DNA from: Casuarius casuarius
Lineage: Eukaryota; Chordata; Aves; Casuariiformes; Casuariidae
Assembly (NCBI GenBank): GCA_003342895.1
Contig: PTFA01000038.1
Coordinates: forward strand, 620,001-684,000
Direction of reading: 5' to 3'
DNA: 64,000 bases
Made by a program: the position numbers and the translations under genes. Each line of letters begins with the position of its first letter. The first letter of the stretch is position 1. The notes under the pieces were generated by a model that made no database searches, was not told the origin of the DNA, and saw only the letters and a list, made by a program, of their open reading frames with translations. Below, piece after piece: positions 11,045 to 50,318 of the stretch.

Positions 11045-11074
11045 GCCTCAATCAAAACTGGCTTAAAAATGTGA

Positions 11075-14000
11075 GAATTGGGTATGGGAGGGTATACATA
11101 GGTGTTTTGGCTTCTTTTTGATTTTTAAGAGTCACCTTTTCAAGGGTGTTTTTTCTATATATTTTTTTTTTACTGTTTGGCTAACAGGAGGGCTGAGAAG
11201 CTCATTTTTTAAAGCAAGAAAATGAAATCTGTGATTTCGGATATATTTGCCTGACTCCAAGAACTGGAGCGTTAAAAAACAAGACACCGAATACTGAGAG
11301 ACTTGCCACCTCCGACTTCCTGGCAGGAACTGGAGCAGATCAGTGTTGTACCTAGGCCTCCAGCCGCAGACACCGGCACCACGAAACAGCAGTCACCCAA
11401 CCATCCTGTGGGCACGTGGTTGCTGCAGGGCAGCATGGAGGTCCACTGCCATGGGAGAACTGGACCGAGCTATACAGAAGGATATCACTACCAGTGGACT
11501 CAGGGATGGGGACCGTGCTGCCACCCGGGCAAGTCACACTGAAGTCATTTAACGCTACTCATGGGGGCAAACACCCACCCAACATGGGCCAGTTTGCAGA
11601 CCTAGAGCCTCAGAGTAAGCATGGGCCCAAAGCCGACGCAGGGTTTATTTCAAACTGCTGTTGTTCCCAAGAACCTGCTTTAAAATAAACTCATGCATGG
11701 CTTGATTGTGAGTGGTAATCCCAGGGTGCATTTGTACAAAACTGAGGACATTTGTAGCACAGCCACGGTTTTAGAGCAGTGTTTGTGATGTCCCGGACCT
11801 GTTTCTTACACTGGTCAAATATTCTTGGTTGCCATGACATGATGTGGCTCCTAAACCTGGTGAAATGCCAGAGAAATCCAATGCAAGCCAGTCCAGCTCC
11901 TCAGCAGCTGCAGGACATGGTAACATCACCCAGGGGCACCAGCAGCTCTGGGCACCCCACAGTCCTGCTGCAGCATCCGCCAGTCAGTGCGCTGAGCTAG
12001 GGAGTGAAAAGGAGACCATATAGTCTCACACTTACAGCCTTGACCATAGTGTGGCACCAGCAAACGGTGTGTTTAATTGCTCTTTCCCGACGAGCTCACA
12101 GCCTCCCTTGCAGGGTTGTTGTGCCCATGCAGCGAGCAGTGCCACCCATCCTCCTGCTCCCCATGCTCCTCCGAAATGCTCCCTCCTTAGCACCCAGGCT
12201 TTGCCTTTGAGGCCATGCCGAGGTGCAGCATGGCACCCACACGTACGTAGCTGTGGATTTGCACATGCCTTTGGAGCTCAGGAAGCCACCTCACACCCTT
12301 AAAATTACCCATGAATTTGCAGGATCAGGATTTAAAACCATTCCTCTGGGGTGATTACTCATGCTGGCTTCATTGTGAGCCCTGTGCTGCATCCCCCACC
12401 ATCCCCCTGCTGCTAAAGGCCTCTTCCATCTAATTAATAACCTTCCATTAACCACGGCAAAGAGCTCTGTTGCCATGAAGTGATGACAGGAGCTGAAGGA
12501 AGCCTCAATATGCCACTGTTAGCTTGCAAAAACTGGGCTGGTCTGTCTGCAAACCCTGTGTGGTAACCCGATGAGCCGAATGGATAGATAAACAAAATTA
12601 AAGGCCTAAATCCATTTACAGCATAGATATAAACATCTGAGCCAGTCACCCCAGTCTCTGTTTTAAATCAAAGAAGAGAAATAGGGACTTGGAGAGAGTG
12701 ATTTATCTGCCCTAGTTTAGACATCCGCTCTGGGAGGAGAGTCCTAGGCTGGACTGACTGTACTGGTTTGATCCCCACTGGTTGCAAAGGGGAGCCAGGG
12801 CAGACGGGCTCAGAGGAGACACCCACCTTCGGTTCTCGTGGTTGTTAGTCCACACAAGCCAGTCCATTCGGGGAAAGAGCCACGGCTGTGGGGACACCAG
12901 AAGGTGACAATGCCAAACCCTGCTGATAGCGGCAGTTTCTCTTGCCCTATCTAATGCCACACAAGGCAAGTGGTGCCTCAAGGTGCCTTGGCTCCCACCA
13001 TGACCCAGGTCCCATCTGTCCAATAATGGCCCTAGCAATCGGCTTCCCGGGGGGATGAGCTGTTTCGGATACGGCATGTTTGTGGAAAGGCCGGTCTAAT
13101 CCACACAGAGGGAGATGTTAATTTCCCATGTGTATTTTCTTAAAACTCTGTATTTATTGCCAGACAGATGGTGTCCACGCAGGAGATGGAGGAACTAGCC
13201 AGAAGCATGCACATTCACTTTAAAATCTTAACATATGATCCAGTGTTCTTATTTGCCATTCTTCTATAGGTTCCTTTTTACAAAGCAAAATAAATGACAT
13301 TTTGCAATTTTTCCTTGTCCTTTTTTAAATCACATACCAGCATACTTTTCCTGTATAGGATCTTCCAGTATGAGATCCACCTCTTCCTCCTAGATTTCTT
13401 TTCCTATATTTCCTGTGTTTTGCAGATGATTTGCCTCAATTTTTCTAATAAAAAGAACAAAAAGAAGAAACTATGGGATGCACTCACTGCAGAAGTGTCC
13501 TGTGAGTGTCGAGCCTGGTTATCACAGCAGCACTGGGAAGCACCGCATCTGGGATTCAGCTTGCACATTAAAACACCAGCATTTAGGTGTGCACTTCTGA
13601 GCTCAGTGGCTGAGCTCCTGTGACAGTCGGTGACAATCCAGTGCTCAGCTCAGTTGTCTACACAGGGGCATCAAGTGCTTGAAGTAGCATCTTTGCATTC
13701 AAGTCTGTTCTTACTTATCATGGTGTAAATCATCCTGAAAAACTCAGTATTATAACAGCGAGAGCTATGACAGATGAAAAAACTTTGTCTGTTTCCAAGT
13801 ATCTGGTGCATCCTGGTTCTCTTCTCCTCGGATTGTTACTTTTGCAAATGACCATGATTTTGGAACCAGATGATCATCAATGGGGAAGGAACAGCAGGAC
13901 AGGAAAAAGAGAAAGGCCTTTTTTGTTAGCATTTCAGTAATGCTGTAAGAAGCTCTCCAGGGACTGGTGCAATGCAAGGACTCCTAGGAACGTGTTAGAT

Positions 14001-17000
14001 CAGGTTGAATTCACATGTTGCATCATAAGCGTCCTAAAACTGCACTTCTCCATGCCAGCCCAGTGTTGTGTTTCCTGGGATATGACTATATTCTGACTAT
14101 GTTACAAGGTGACCCTTTTTTAAGAAGCATTAGTTGGATGTGATGGAAAAGATGCTGAATGTTTGTTTAACAAATTCTCTCTCATGCAATGACCTAAGCC
14201 ACTGGTCGCCAGGCTCTCCTGTTCCCTTCCTATGGCTTGACACAGATCTTAATTTAGCTAATGAGGTGCTGGGAAATGCTCTGCTGTTTGTGATGGCATG
14301 TGGGCTACATGTCTCTGAACTAGATCTATGTTACAGGCCACTTAGTGACGCAATAGGTTGTTTCAGCCTAAAGTCTCCAAGTCATTTTTGGAGCCCTCCT
14401 CACCAACCAGGTGAACTTCTGGATTGTTTGACCTCCACCTCCATCGATCCCCATTCTTGTTCTGCACCAAATAGCCAGTCAAGAGAGCAGGCTTGCTCCT
14501 TCCCTCCTACAGAGGAACGTTTGTTATTCAGAGCAAAATATTACATTGCCGTGTTATTTAATCAAGTCAAAATTCATAGGCAGCATCTGTGCAGAAGATA
14601 AAATGTTTTGGGACAGTTTAGTCCTCTTCTTATCTGAGTGATTACGGTTATGTAAAGACTTTTCTTTCAAACATGGAGATGGAGTTTCATAAACGAGCGA
14701 CCAAAATAGTGCCAAGTAGACAGTCATCTCTTCTTGATCACACTGGATTAGTACAACTAATCTTAGGTATTAGTGACCAGCAGGGCTTTGCCTGGAGGAT
14801 ATAATATATTATTTATTATCTCATATCTGATCTCCCACAAGAGGCAGAAAATTCAATCGGTGAGCTTTTCTTTTCATTGTTGTATTTTTGCAGATGGGTT
14901 TGCAGGATTTGGAAAATTACTGAAGGGTTTCTCATCAGAGGGGAGACAGATGACAAAGGGGAAACCAGCCTGCTGCTCACATCTCCGTCCTCTGAAAATG
15001 ATGCAGTTAGGAATTGCCTGTTAGACGAACGCAAAGAGTCACAAGGCCTCAGCCAGGCCCTGCTGGGTTAGTGGAAGGGTATATATCCAGCAGATGCTGA
15101 ATTCAGCCTTTCCACTTGGTTTTAGGGACCCATAAAGGCACTTTCCACAAAATATTGGTATACCCACCTAATACTGGAGGAAACTGAAGCTCAGAAATAT
15201 AAGATTATTAACCTCTGAAAGGTTCAGGGGTCCTTGTTCTCCGGCTCCTGTTCAGTGCTACAACACTGAACCATGTAAATACCCCTTTTAAGAACATGAG
15301 GCCCTTGAAGAGAGAGCAAAGCTTTGCTCTGTTCCTGAGGTGAAAAGCAAAACAGAGAATACATGATAAGCTTTCTTTTCCTTGGCTTTTTGGAAACAGG
15401 AGCTGAGGATTCCTCAATCTTCTTATGAAGAGTTATTCAGTAAAACTACCCCCAGAGCAACTGCATTTTCCTTTCCTTTTATAAATGAAGACTTAGAAGC
15501 CGGATCCGAACACAGAGCAGCCCTTGTTTAACCTGATTACAAATCAATTGTCTTAAATGCTTCTCTTACCACAGCATCAATTAAAAGTGGGCATAGATGC
15601 CTTTAGCTTATGTGGGTCAATCTTTGTGCTAAATGCTGGGAAAATGAAAAACCCGATCATGACTTTGGTTCTTCCTTTGCCTCCCAAGCGCTCCCTGGGT
15701 ACTTCACACATCAGACAGTGGCCATCAGGAAATGCATAAGAAAGAGAAGAACGGCACAAATATACAGTGATCTCTCCTCTGAACACTTTCCATTTGTAGG
15801 TTATATTGAACGTCTCACCTGCCAGTTTTATTTAACATTCCCTTATTCTTGTATTAGCAGAGAAAGTGAGCTGTTATCTTCTGCTCATCTCCTTTGTGTG
15901 CTTCCTGAAAGTGGGAATGACCTTTAGTGGCACATAAATGCGGAGCTAGAGCCCACAAGACACTCACTCAGAAAGGACCAATTGGATTTGCCAGTGCTTT
16001 TCATTTTTCATGGCTTTGTGAAATGAATGAGCAATGTTCTCCCATCCACTTGCAGGGGAGATATCTGCAGATTACAGCAGAAAGCGGAGCGCCGCACGAT
16101 CGGCTGGGATATGAACATGGAAATGAGTGTAGCAGAGTGATGCAGAGCTAGATTGAGATTCAGCAGCCCCTGCTTATAAATACTTAACTCTCCTGAGCCG
16201 GCGCAGAAGGTGAAATGTAGGTCACAGCAAAGATATGAATCAAAAAGGTTTAAGCTGAATTTCCAAAGTACATCTGTTGGATCTCTCCTTGTTAGGACAA
16301 GCCCTTCGTGCTCAGCCTTCTTTATCAGCCTGTCTCATTTGGGGATTTTTGCAATAAACAGGCTAGGCAAGGTTGACCTCCATCCGCCTTGTCAACACGG
16401 ACGGCTGAACTCCTCTCCCCGCAGCCCCCTCCGCCAGTGGGCAGAAACAGGCTGCTTGGTGGTGCCTGTTTACAACGTCCATTTAAGACGGAGACAAATC
16501 GTGCCCCAGACTCTGCCAATTAGAGGCTGCCCAGGAGGCTACAACTATCCTTGTTGCAAACATTGCGTTTAATCAGATGGTTCCTCCCCACTCCAGGCTG
16601 TTCATGAGCTCACTGGGGAAACTTCAGACTTACTCCCCAGCCTATGCGCAACCCTGAAGATGAATTACGTTTCTAAGACGTTCTTGGGACAGCTGTCTCA
16701 CTTAAATTAAAATCTGGGTGGGAATAGCGTTTTCAGACGTTGAATTAATAAAGAGCATTAGAGCAATGCCGTGCTGGAGATCGAGGGCTGTATCCCAGCT
16801 GAAAAACGTCCAAGAGTTAAAAATAAACCACACAGTTTCAGTGCCTGAATTTCTGAGCATTTGCTATTTTCTGCCTCACAGCACCCTCTTCTGGGAAGCG
16901 GGTGCTGCAGTGCCGACGGGTGCACCCCGTGCAGCAGCCTTCGACCTTGCGTTGGCCGGTCAGGCCCCAAACGCTGAGGGGGCGAAGGGCAGAGCCCTCG

Positions 17001-20000
17001 CAGGGTGGATTTAAGAGTGGCAACAGACAGGCTCTTCCAAACTGCATTTTTCTGTAAACCCTGTCAAAGCAGTCTGTGGATTGCTGGATGATCTAGTGCC
17101 AGTCAAAGTCATAGCACCTGGTTATCTGGCACCTGCTGGCAGATGGGTGCAGCTCCCAGCAACCAGGAATCAGCCAAAATACCAGTTTGGCCTGTCAAAT
17201 AGCTACTCTGCATTGCCAGAGCAGCAGGATGATCCCAGTGAAAACAGCCATGAAAGTCTTACTTAAACATGTCCTCAGACATGTCCCAGCTTTTTTATTT
17301 GTTTGCTTAAATTCTTGAGACACAGGTGAGTGAGCATCTTTTTTGCAAATCGCGTACACATTAGTCAGGACACGACCACACGTGTTTTGCGGGCTACATC
17401 TCATAACGACGCAGGCTATGAACTAAGGAAGGGCAATGAGAAGCCCTGCTTCCTCGAGGTGCTGTGCAGGGCCCGGGGCAGCTCTCTCCTTGCCTCCAGG
17501 ACTGCACAGTCAGCATCTGTCTGGTAGAGCTCCAGATTTCATCTCCTCCAAAAACGTTCTCATCCTTTGCCCAGCTCTCTGAAATGGCAGGAACACCCAA
17601 ATTGTGGCTAGCACTGGTCAGGTCTCCACTTGAACTAATTTAATAGTGCGGCTGATTCCAGGGTTGTTTGTTTCTTAAACAACAAGATTTATAACTACAA
17701 ACCACACATGGGGCTTACCTTCATGGTTAAACACTCCCCTTTGAAGACAAGCAGAGAAGCCAAGATGCAGTTTGCTGTCTAATTACTTTCTGGTGATGGT
17801 TTCCCAGTTGTGCCTCCAAACTTGCATCTGTTCTTGCACTAAGGAAATTGTACTGCCACATTTGCTGGCAGTGATTATTCACTTCTGATGCTTGTGATAG
17901 GGCATCAATTGCCGTGGGGCTGCTGGCAGATAGGAAAGACAAAGTGGGATTTAAGTCTGATGGCAAAAGGATTTGTCGATAGGTGTAGTGGATTTCTTCC
18001 TCCCATGTCTGAGAAGGTATGTGAGTCTATACGCCATGATGACACTGTGGGCTATGGGCTAAAGTTTGGACACTACTTTGAATGGAGCAGGACGTGGCTC
18101 ATGAAGTGTGAAGACTGGTGGCCTGCAAAGCACGACAGCCAGGAAAAAACTTTGTCTGCCCAGGACTGACCCCAACAATTCCCCCAGCACTTCCCATCTC
18201 TCTCCTGCTGAAAGGGGAGCAATGCAAAAATCTAATTAGGGGTGTGTGTGAGGGTTAATTACCTTTTTCAAGAAAGCTGGAAGGATGGTAAGCAGCAGGG
18301 GACAAAGAGGAACCGACCCCAGACTGCAACCACTGCTCAAAAGGCAATGGTGGGCAGCGGGAATGTATGGGAGTCACTCGGTCTGAGCTCGGGTTTTCTA
18401 GTCTGTGTTTCCCTCCAAGTAATAACTAGGCTTCATTAGTTACATTTAGCTCTGCGCATCTTGGAGCATTTGCCAAAGATGCTAACTCTTCTTAACCCCA
18501 GCACAGCGGAAACTGAGGCTAAAAAACCATCCTAGCACAGATCCATGTCGACGACTTCCACCATCACTTCGAAGGTACCTAAGGAAACAGCATGGTGGGA
18601 GACACAAAAGCACAAGGATCCAACAAGCATGGCAATGTGTGGTGAGGACAGGATCTGCCCACAGCCAAAGAAACACCCTGGCGTGTTCATCCCGCTTGAG
18701 GTCAACCTCCTCTTTCCATTAGACCCTTTTAAGCACTTGACAGAACCATAAAACTGCCAAACTCAAGGATGTTTGGGGAGGGAAGGAGGGAAGAAAAGGA
18801 CATTTGAAAGCAGTGGCTGTTCCAAATAAAGCAGTGCTTCTTGGCTAAATAAGATGAAGGGCTGCCCTCCACCTCTGCTGCTCTGCCTGGCCATGTCTGA
18901 ATGCCTCCCTGTCACCACCAGCGTGAATTCATGCAAACAAGCCCAGCAAACAAAACAAAGGAAACTGAATTAGGGAGGTGGATCCATTAGGTGAATCACC
19001 CTCTTCACTCTGAGTGCCCTCTCCAATGCCCTGAACCATCTACTCCTGCAGAGGTTTAAATAAAACTAAAGGAAATTACTCAGAAACATTCACTAGTTAC
19101 TGTTTGCCTGCCAGTCTGGAGAAGGTAGCCACAGCTAGTGCAGAGAAAGCAGTTTCCTGTCACATAGATCAATCTGTTTTCAAGCATCCTCTTTGGTATT
19201 CCTTTTTTAAAAGCCTTTGCTTGTTGAATCTCAGACCAGCTTATGCAAGGGTCTAACAGCTAAAGCTGCTCTGAATAGGCTTATGCACCTGCAGCTGACA
19301 GTGCCAGGAGCGGCGTCTCTTATACACCAGGGCCGGAGCCAACATCAGCCCTCAGATTTACTTATCAGGGAACAACCAGCAAGTTCACGCAGGTGAATTG
19401 CAACATACAACTATACTACTCAGGTCAGAATTTAGCTGTGATGAACACTTTCCATGCAAACATCAACTTTTCTTCTCCACTCCGCGAATTTGGGGATGTT
19501 ATAAGGCTATCTGATCAGACCTTCTCAAGAGCATGGGATTTTCTTCATACCTAATACCCTGCAATGCAGAGGACCTTTTTATTAGTGGTATTTTAGCCAT
19601 AAGCTCCCAGGTTAGCATCTGATTTCATGGTACAGCATTGTCTCCAGTCACATTTTAAAGAAAACAACTCTTTTAAAGAAACAACCCAGCCCAGGATATG
19701 ATGGACAGTAAGAGACCTCCAATCAGCAACATCCAGCACACGAGTCACAGAGCAAGGCAAAGGCTGTGAATGGGCTCCTAATACATCAGACACAAGCTCC
19801 AGTATCAGGGGAGAGGATGGGGTTTAGGTGTACATACAGCACTCAGCATGGGGGGCCCAGTGCTGGTTGTACCATGATATCCAGTCCTCAAGATTCAAAA
19901 AAACAGATCTTAACAACCAAGCACTGACTCAACAACCAAATCACAACAGCAGCCCAAATGTCATGAGCTTTGAAATAAATACCTGTCCTTTTTATTGGCT

Positions 20001-21230
20001 GGCACGCTGCTCAGGGTTCTTGCTGCAAGGTTTTCTTTCTTACCTTCAAGCAACTGTCTTAAACCTAAATGAAAGCTGGTATCTTCACATTATGCCCTGA
20101 TTATAGATTATAGAATCTATACTCTTTTGTAAAGCCCATGTCTTGTGAGGTTTCTCTCTGCTGTGGATGGCTAAAGACACCTAGCTGCCTAGCAAGAGCT
20201 GCTCTTCCCTTACAAGCTACACCCAGATGTTCCCCAAAGCGACTGGCTCAAATACAATTACCAGTGATGGCAGCAGGGAATCAGGCGGCTCAGAAGCACC
20301 TCTCTTGCTCCAGCAGCACTAAACCATGCTCTCAACTACTTTTTGTCAACAACTTCAAGAGCAGGGTGCTTCCCTAGCCTCTGAAACACAGCTTTTGCGC
20401 CCAGGGATGGAAAACCCTGCAATGACAGTATCAGAGCCCTCTCCAAGGGCTCGTGGAGCTCTGAGCAGGCTGAGAAGAAACAACACAAAGGTGCCATTCC
20501 CACCTCCAGCCACTGTCCCTGCAGTAGGGCACTCTGACAGCACACAGGTTTGAATTCCTCCAGTGCCCAGGGAAGGCAGAGCATACCTGGCTCCTTTCCC
20601 ACCTGTTTAGGGCTTTCTCTGGGTTCGGTCCTGGCTGCCAGGAGACATTTACTGGAAAAAAAAAAGACCCTGCCAGGGCTCCTCCTCTCCATACTCACAG
20701 CTGCTTGCTCCCTCAGCCAAGCAAACCAACCATGACAAACAAGAGTGAGAGCTGGAAAAGGACTTTCCACCTTCTCTCCCCTCTCCTGCATGCAAACACT
20801 AATACTGTAGAAACAGGAATTAAATACCAGCAGGCAAAAGAAAGCACTAAACCTATGTCTTAAAGTAGGTGATTGAGCCACTAAGCAATGGTGAGAGGAA
20901 GAATAATACCTTAATCATCCCTTCATGAACATGAGGCCAAACAACCAGTACTATCATGTACGAGAGTCCAAGGTCAAGTCTGAACCCAGGTCATAGGTTC
21001 TGCCCTCTTGAGGGGCTGTTATAACCAGTAACACCCACAGTCACAGCCAGCAGGAGAAAAGATGTTTCTGGAGAAAGTACAAGGCTGCATGAACACAAAG
21101 AAGCAGGCATATATAATGGCATTTTTATTCATAACACCTTTAACTTGGACTGCAATTATTTCAGTTTTTAAAGTTCAATTCGGGCAGCAATTGAGAAAAA
21201 AACAAAAAACAAATAGTCCCTGTGTGCACA
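11075..21230. other. Intergenic region between convergent genes
   Basis: About 10 kb separating the 3' ends of the zinc-finger gene and GARS1. No exon of the genes next to mammalian GARS1 (for example CRHR2) was recognised. Open frames up to 181 codons (20336-20881, minus) have no family motif. A TATA-like word (CTTATAAATA, about 16170-16179) is followed by a CpG-containing patch, but nothing downstream looks like a gene. CpG-rich sequence also occurs near 16900-17000. Confidence 0.45.
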
Positions 21231-21261
21231 AACAATGCAGCTTTGAATAATACATGATAAG

Positions 21262-21267
21262 TTTATT
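21262..21267 (-). terminator. Poly(A) signal of GARS1
   Basis: AATAAA on the minus strand, about 60 bases after the TAA stop, followed by a GT-rich region (TTGTTTGTGC), implies a very short 3' UTR. A second AATAAA lies at 21124-21129 and could serve a slightly longer form. Confidence 0.65.
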
Positions 21268-21329
21268 TCATATTAACATGAACAGTAAAAAGTAGACATT
21301 TGATGGGGTTTTACTTCAGGTCCTTTTCT

Positions 21330-46567
<25,238 letters not shown>

Positions 46568-49500
46568 CTGGAAGAAAGAGACAAAACGCATGATGTAGAT
46601 TCTTTTTTTGAATGCCACAGAAAAGAATTATCCTCCTTTCAGCTCCCCTGGCAATCCAAAAGGAGTATTTGTCCTGTCTCTCCATGCCCCCTCCGCCCTC
46701 CCTACCCAACCCAGGTTGCAAGAGGCTGTCTCAATCGGTAGAAGTGAGGTTCGCTTTTGCTTTTGAGAGTCAGCAGAACTGGACATCATTAGAGAAATTA
46801 AGAAGCAACTCCCCCCACATAAAACCAGTTGTTAAATCCCTGACCTATTACTAAATCTCAGGATGCAAATATACCCTTGTATGCACCACCACCAGTGAAA
46901 TGGATGACAGTGGATTTCCACAAATCCTACTTTTCTTTGAGGATGCACTCTTAAGTGGATTCTCAGATGGTTAATAAGGGCTTTGGGCCCTCTTTCTCAG
47001 CAGGCATATTAATAAGACTTCTTTTATCTACCCCCTTCCTTTTCTTCACAATTCATGACCATTTTAGATCTCTATTCCTCTGTCAAACTTGGTCAAAATT
47101 GACCACTAAGTACACAACTTTTTAGAAGAAACTCTTATAAAAGCTCAACTTTTTAGCCTAATGTCTACGCAAAGAAGACATGGCATTACCTGTAAATACT
47201 ATTACTGTCATTAAGACCTGTCCAGCATCTTTTGAAAAAGAATACAACAACAACAAAAAAAAAAGCCCAAATATTTCAGAGCAGCAAAAGCCTTTGGAGA
47301 GCTTTCACTGAGGTCTTGACTTTAGGCAATCCACCATCACCTTGTAAAGGCACAACAAAGGTCTCTTTGTCCAGTTAGGACTTTTGTCCCAGGGAACTGG
47401 GACAGGTAAACAAGTCTGTGACATGATTAACCCCTAAGTACCCAACAGCATGGTTTTCAGAACACGTTTCTCAGCAAGTATGACTTCCTTGGCCTTGGAG
47501 ATACATTAATTAACAATCTCCCCTTCCATTCACTCTTCTTCAGCCACAATCAAGGACCATCCCGAATTACTGAGAAGGACAAAGGAGTAGCCCCAGGAAG
47601 AAAAAGCAGAGAGATGTTAATGCGTTCCCACGTGGGATGTTCTAAGAATGAGATGTTCTAAATTCAGCATCTTTCTTGTATCTAGCATTTCCCCATTAAA
47701 CAAAAAGAAGAAAAACCACCCCAACTCAAACAAACTACAACATTGATTATTTCTATAACACCAGCTTCTTCAGAAATTCTGGGGTTTTCGTACATTAATA
47801 TTACAGGCACTAAGCACCCAAAAGAAAAGGGAGTACCCAGGTTGCCATTCAGCAATCCAATCACAAAAGCTAGTTTCAAGTGTTTCAGAGACTCAGAGAT
47901 TCAAAGGCTAATTTTACTAATAAATGGAAGAAGAGTCAAAAGTGACTGCATTAAAACAAACATTAACCAAAAAAAAGAAGAAAAAGAAAAAATAAGAATC
48001 CTGTCAGATGCCTGTCGGCTACAAGAAGAGAACAAATCTGCTGTTTCCTTCCTGTTAACTAGTTCCATCAAAACGTCAAAGTTTCACTCTAGAGCTGAGG
48101 ACTTGAACTGCCATTCCTGGGAAACGTGGCAGAGGGAGGGATCTGATTTTTTTTTTCTTTTAAAGTAATAAGTCCAAATTGCCTTTGTTGAGCTAGGGGG
48201 TCGGCAGTGGAAAAAACATCGAGGCAGCTGCAAAGCAACTACCGCTGACTCAACAGAGCTATCACCCTGCTCTTTGCTGAGCATCTAAAAGCAGCATACA
48301 GCAACTCTTTGTCCTGACCTATAAGTAAAACAGTATTCAGACATACGCAAGAAAAAAAAACACAACTGAAGCAAACAATTATGTTTGCTGACAGGACTCA
48401 ATCTAATTAAAGCTACAAGCTTGAGCCCAGCCCAGAGGAGGAGTGCACAGCAGCACTCGATGTGGCAAATTTTGCTGCAGCTTTGTCCCACGGAACAGTG
48501 AAGCAGAGGGATCCACCCCTGGATCACGGCAGCCTATTGCATCAGGCACTGCTGCAGAAAGATACACTGCTCACTTCCCTCTCCATAGATTAAGGTTCCC
48601 TTAGGTTTAACTAAGCTGCTTCTACACTTCTCCAAGGGCTGACAGACAAGGTCCGCTCTATTAAAAGGTACCAGCTACCCCATTCTTCCTCACACCCTCC
48701 CTTTCCTCCTGCATAAACACCTCACTGAATTATTGTAAGCTGCACATTACAACGTGGTATTCGTGGTTCCAGCTACACATATTCACCCACCAACCTTTCC
48801 TTGGCACCCCACACTTCTGTTCCAATCCCACGGCCAGCTAGAGAGAAGAGGTGTATTTATATTTAAAAGGCAGATTACAAGATCCATGCTACGGAATTTT
48901 AAAATAAATAAATTGGCTAGTTCTAGACATCATCATTTTATTTACAAGGAACTCCCCTGCCAAGGCATTATGCTGTACAATGATTCATAATAAAAACTCA
49001 TTGAAGTGCTAGTATAATTAGAGGGCCATAAATCCACTCATTTAATGGGAAAACACATGCACAAATCTACCAGTATATGGGACACACACGTAGCTATGTG
49101 TGCAGCTAAGCATAAGACTATGGATTCAGCTACGTAAAGGAGACATGTGGGGAACCCACAGACATAGATCTTGCTGTTAAAGCAGGGAGGAAGGGGAAAT
49201 TCCAAGTGCTGTAACAGGCTTCATAGCCTTACACATACACAGCAAGGGTACCGAGATCTAGTTTCACCTATGAAATCGAAAAAGAATTAAATCCTTCTCA
49301 GCTAAGAAGGAAACTAAAGATAATAGCTTTACCTGTAAATGAGACAAAAAGACAAAGCTATATAGCCCCAGCTAATAGGAGACACCTACGTTTCAGACAT
49401 ATAAGAATGATGAAACGGAAAATGCACAAAGAAATGAGTCTTCCTTACTGTACCAGGCAAATACACAATTATAAGAGGTTATTCTGTACCTGCAAAACCT

Positions 49501-49638
49501 AAAACAAACTGAGCTCTAAAGCGAAGTCATGATGTGACTCTATCAGATGAGGAAACCTATACAGTGTTTTATAAAGCAAACACGAAGAGCCAGCTCTGGG
49601 GCCCTAAAAGCATGACAAAGTGAGCCCTAGCTAGGAAA
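46568..49638 (-). other. GARS1 intron 1, proximal part
   Basis: Follows upstream of exon 2 on the gene strand. No exon with the expected mitochondrial presequence or a coding end joining phase 0 to GELVRKLK was found. No repeat family was recognised. Confidence 0.5.
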
Positions 49639-50262
49639 GGAGGACACATTAAACCCAGCTGAGAAGCAGGGAGGAGAGCCCAGATACACTGACACATAGA
49701 TCCAGTTCTGCAAGGTACCTCCACACACCACCTCTGTGGGGAGGGAGGGGGACACTCCTGCAGGGGAACTCGCACATGGAGCCACCCACGTACTCCACAC
49801 GCCAACCCAGTGCTCTGGGCAGAGCAAAACCCACCCCGGAGAGGAGACACACGCAGACCCACCACCCCGGGGGGAAGAAACGCAGGGCAAACCCACAGGG
49901 ACCCTTTACTGTGGGCCAGGAGGACACCGCTGTGGACAGTCCGGGGTGTGGGGGGGACACACATCCATCCCTACGGGCTCAAGCGCTTAGGACATGGCAG
50001 TGCCCCACACGCTCGAGCTATAGGGCCACAAGCAGGGCTCTACGGGGCAGAGAGGAGACACTTCAGTCCATCTCCAGGGTGACAGATCCACACAGCACCT
50101 CCCGCACAGGCGGGGGGGCCCTGTGGAGCGGGGGGGGACCACTGCAGGCTGCTTTTGGGGACACGTCCCCAGAGATCCAAGCCGGGGTACCTGCACGCTG
50201 CAGGGTCACACCGCCGGGCAGATGGCCGGAGGAAGGGGGGCTGCCACACAGCCAGAGTCCCC
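49639..50262. repeat. Degenerate ~100-base GC-rich tandem array
   Basis: The word GG(A/G)GACAC recurs at about 49640, 49748, 49843, 49952, 50053 and 50158, an average spacing near 104 bases, with an extra copy at 49921. Other shared words include GATCCA followed by a CACCT or GGTACCT segment. The units are strongly diverged. The array abuts the assembly gap. Confidence 0.5.
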
Positions 50263-50318
50263 CCAGGGTGTCCCAGCCCCCCCTCAGCAAGAAGCCCTCC
50301 TCAGCCAGGACCCCCCCA

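Noticed and set aside
16170..16572. TATA-like word followed by a 120-codon open frame
   Set aside because: The frame has no recognisable family and the TATA word alone is too common; kept only as a remark on the intergenic region.
20336..20881. 181-codon minus-strand frame beyond the GARS1 poly(A) signal
   Set aside because: Low-information composition, no motif, and it lies after the gene's apparent 3' end.
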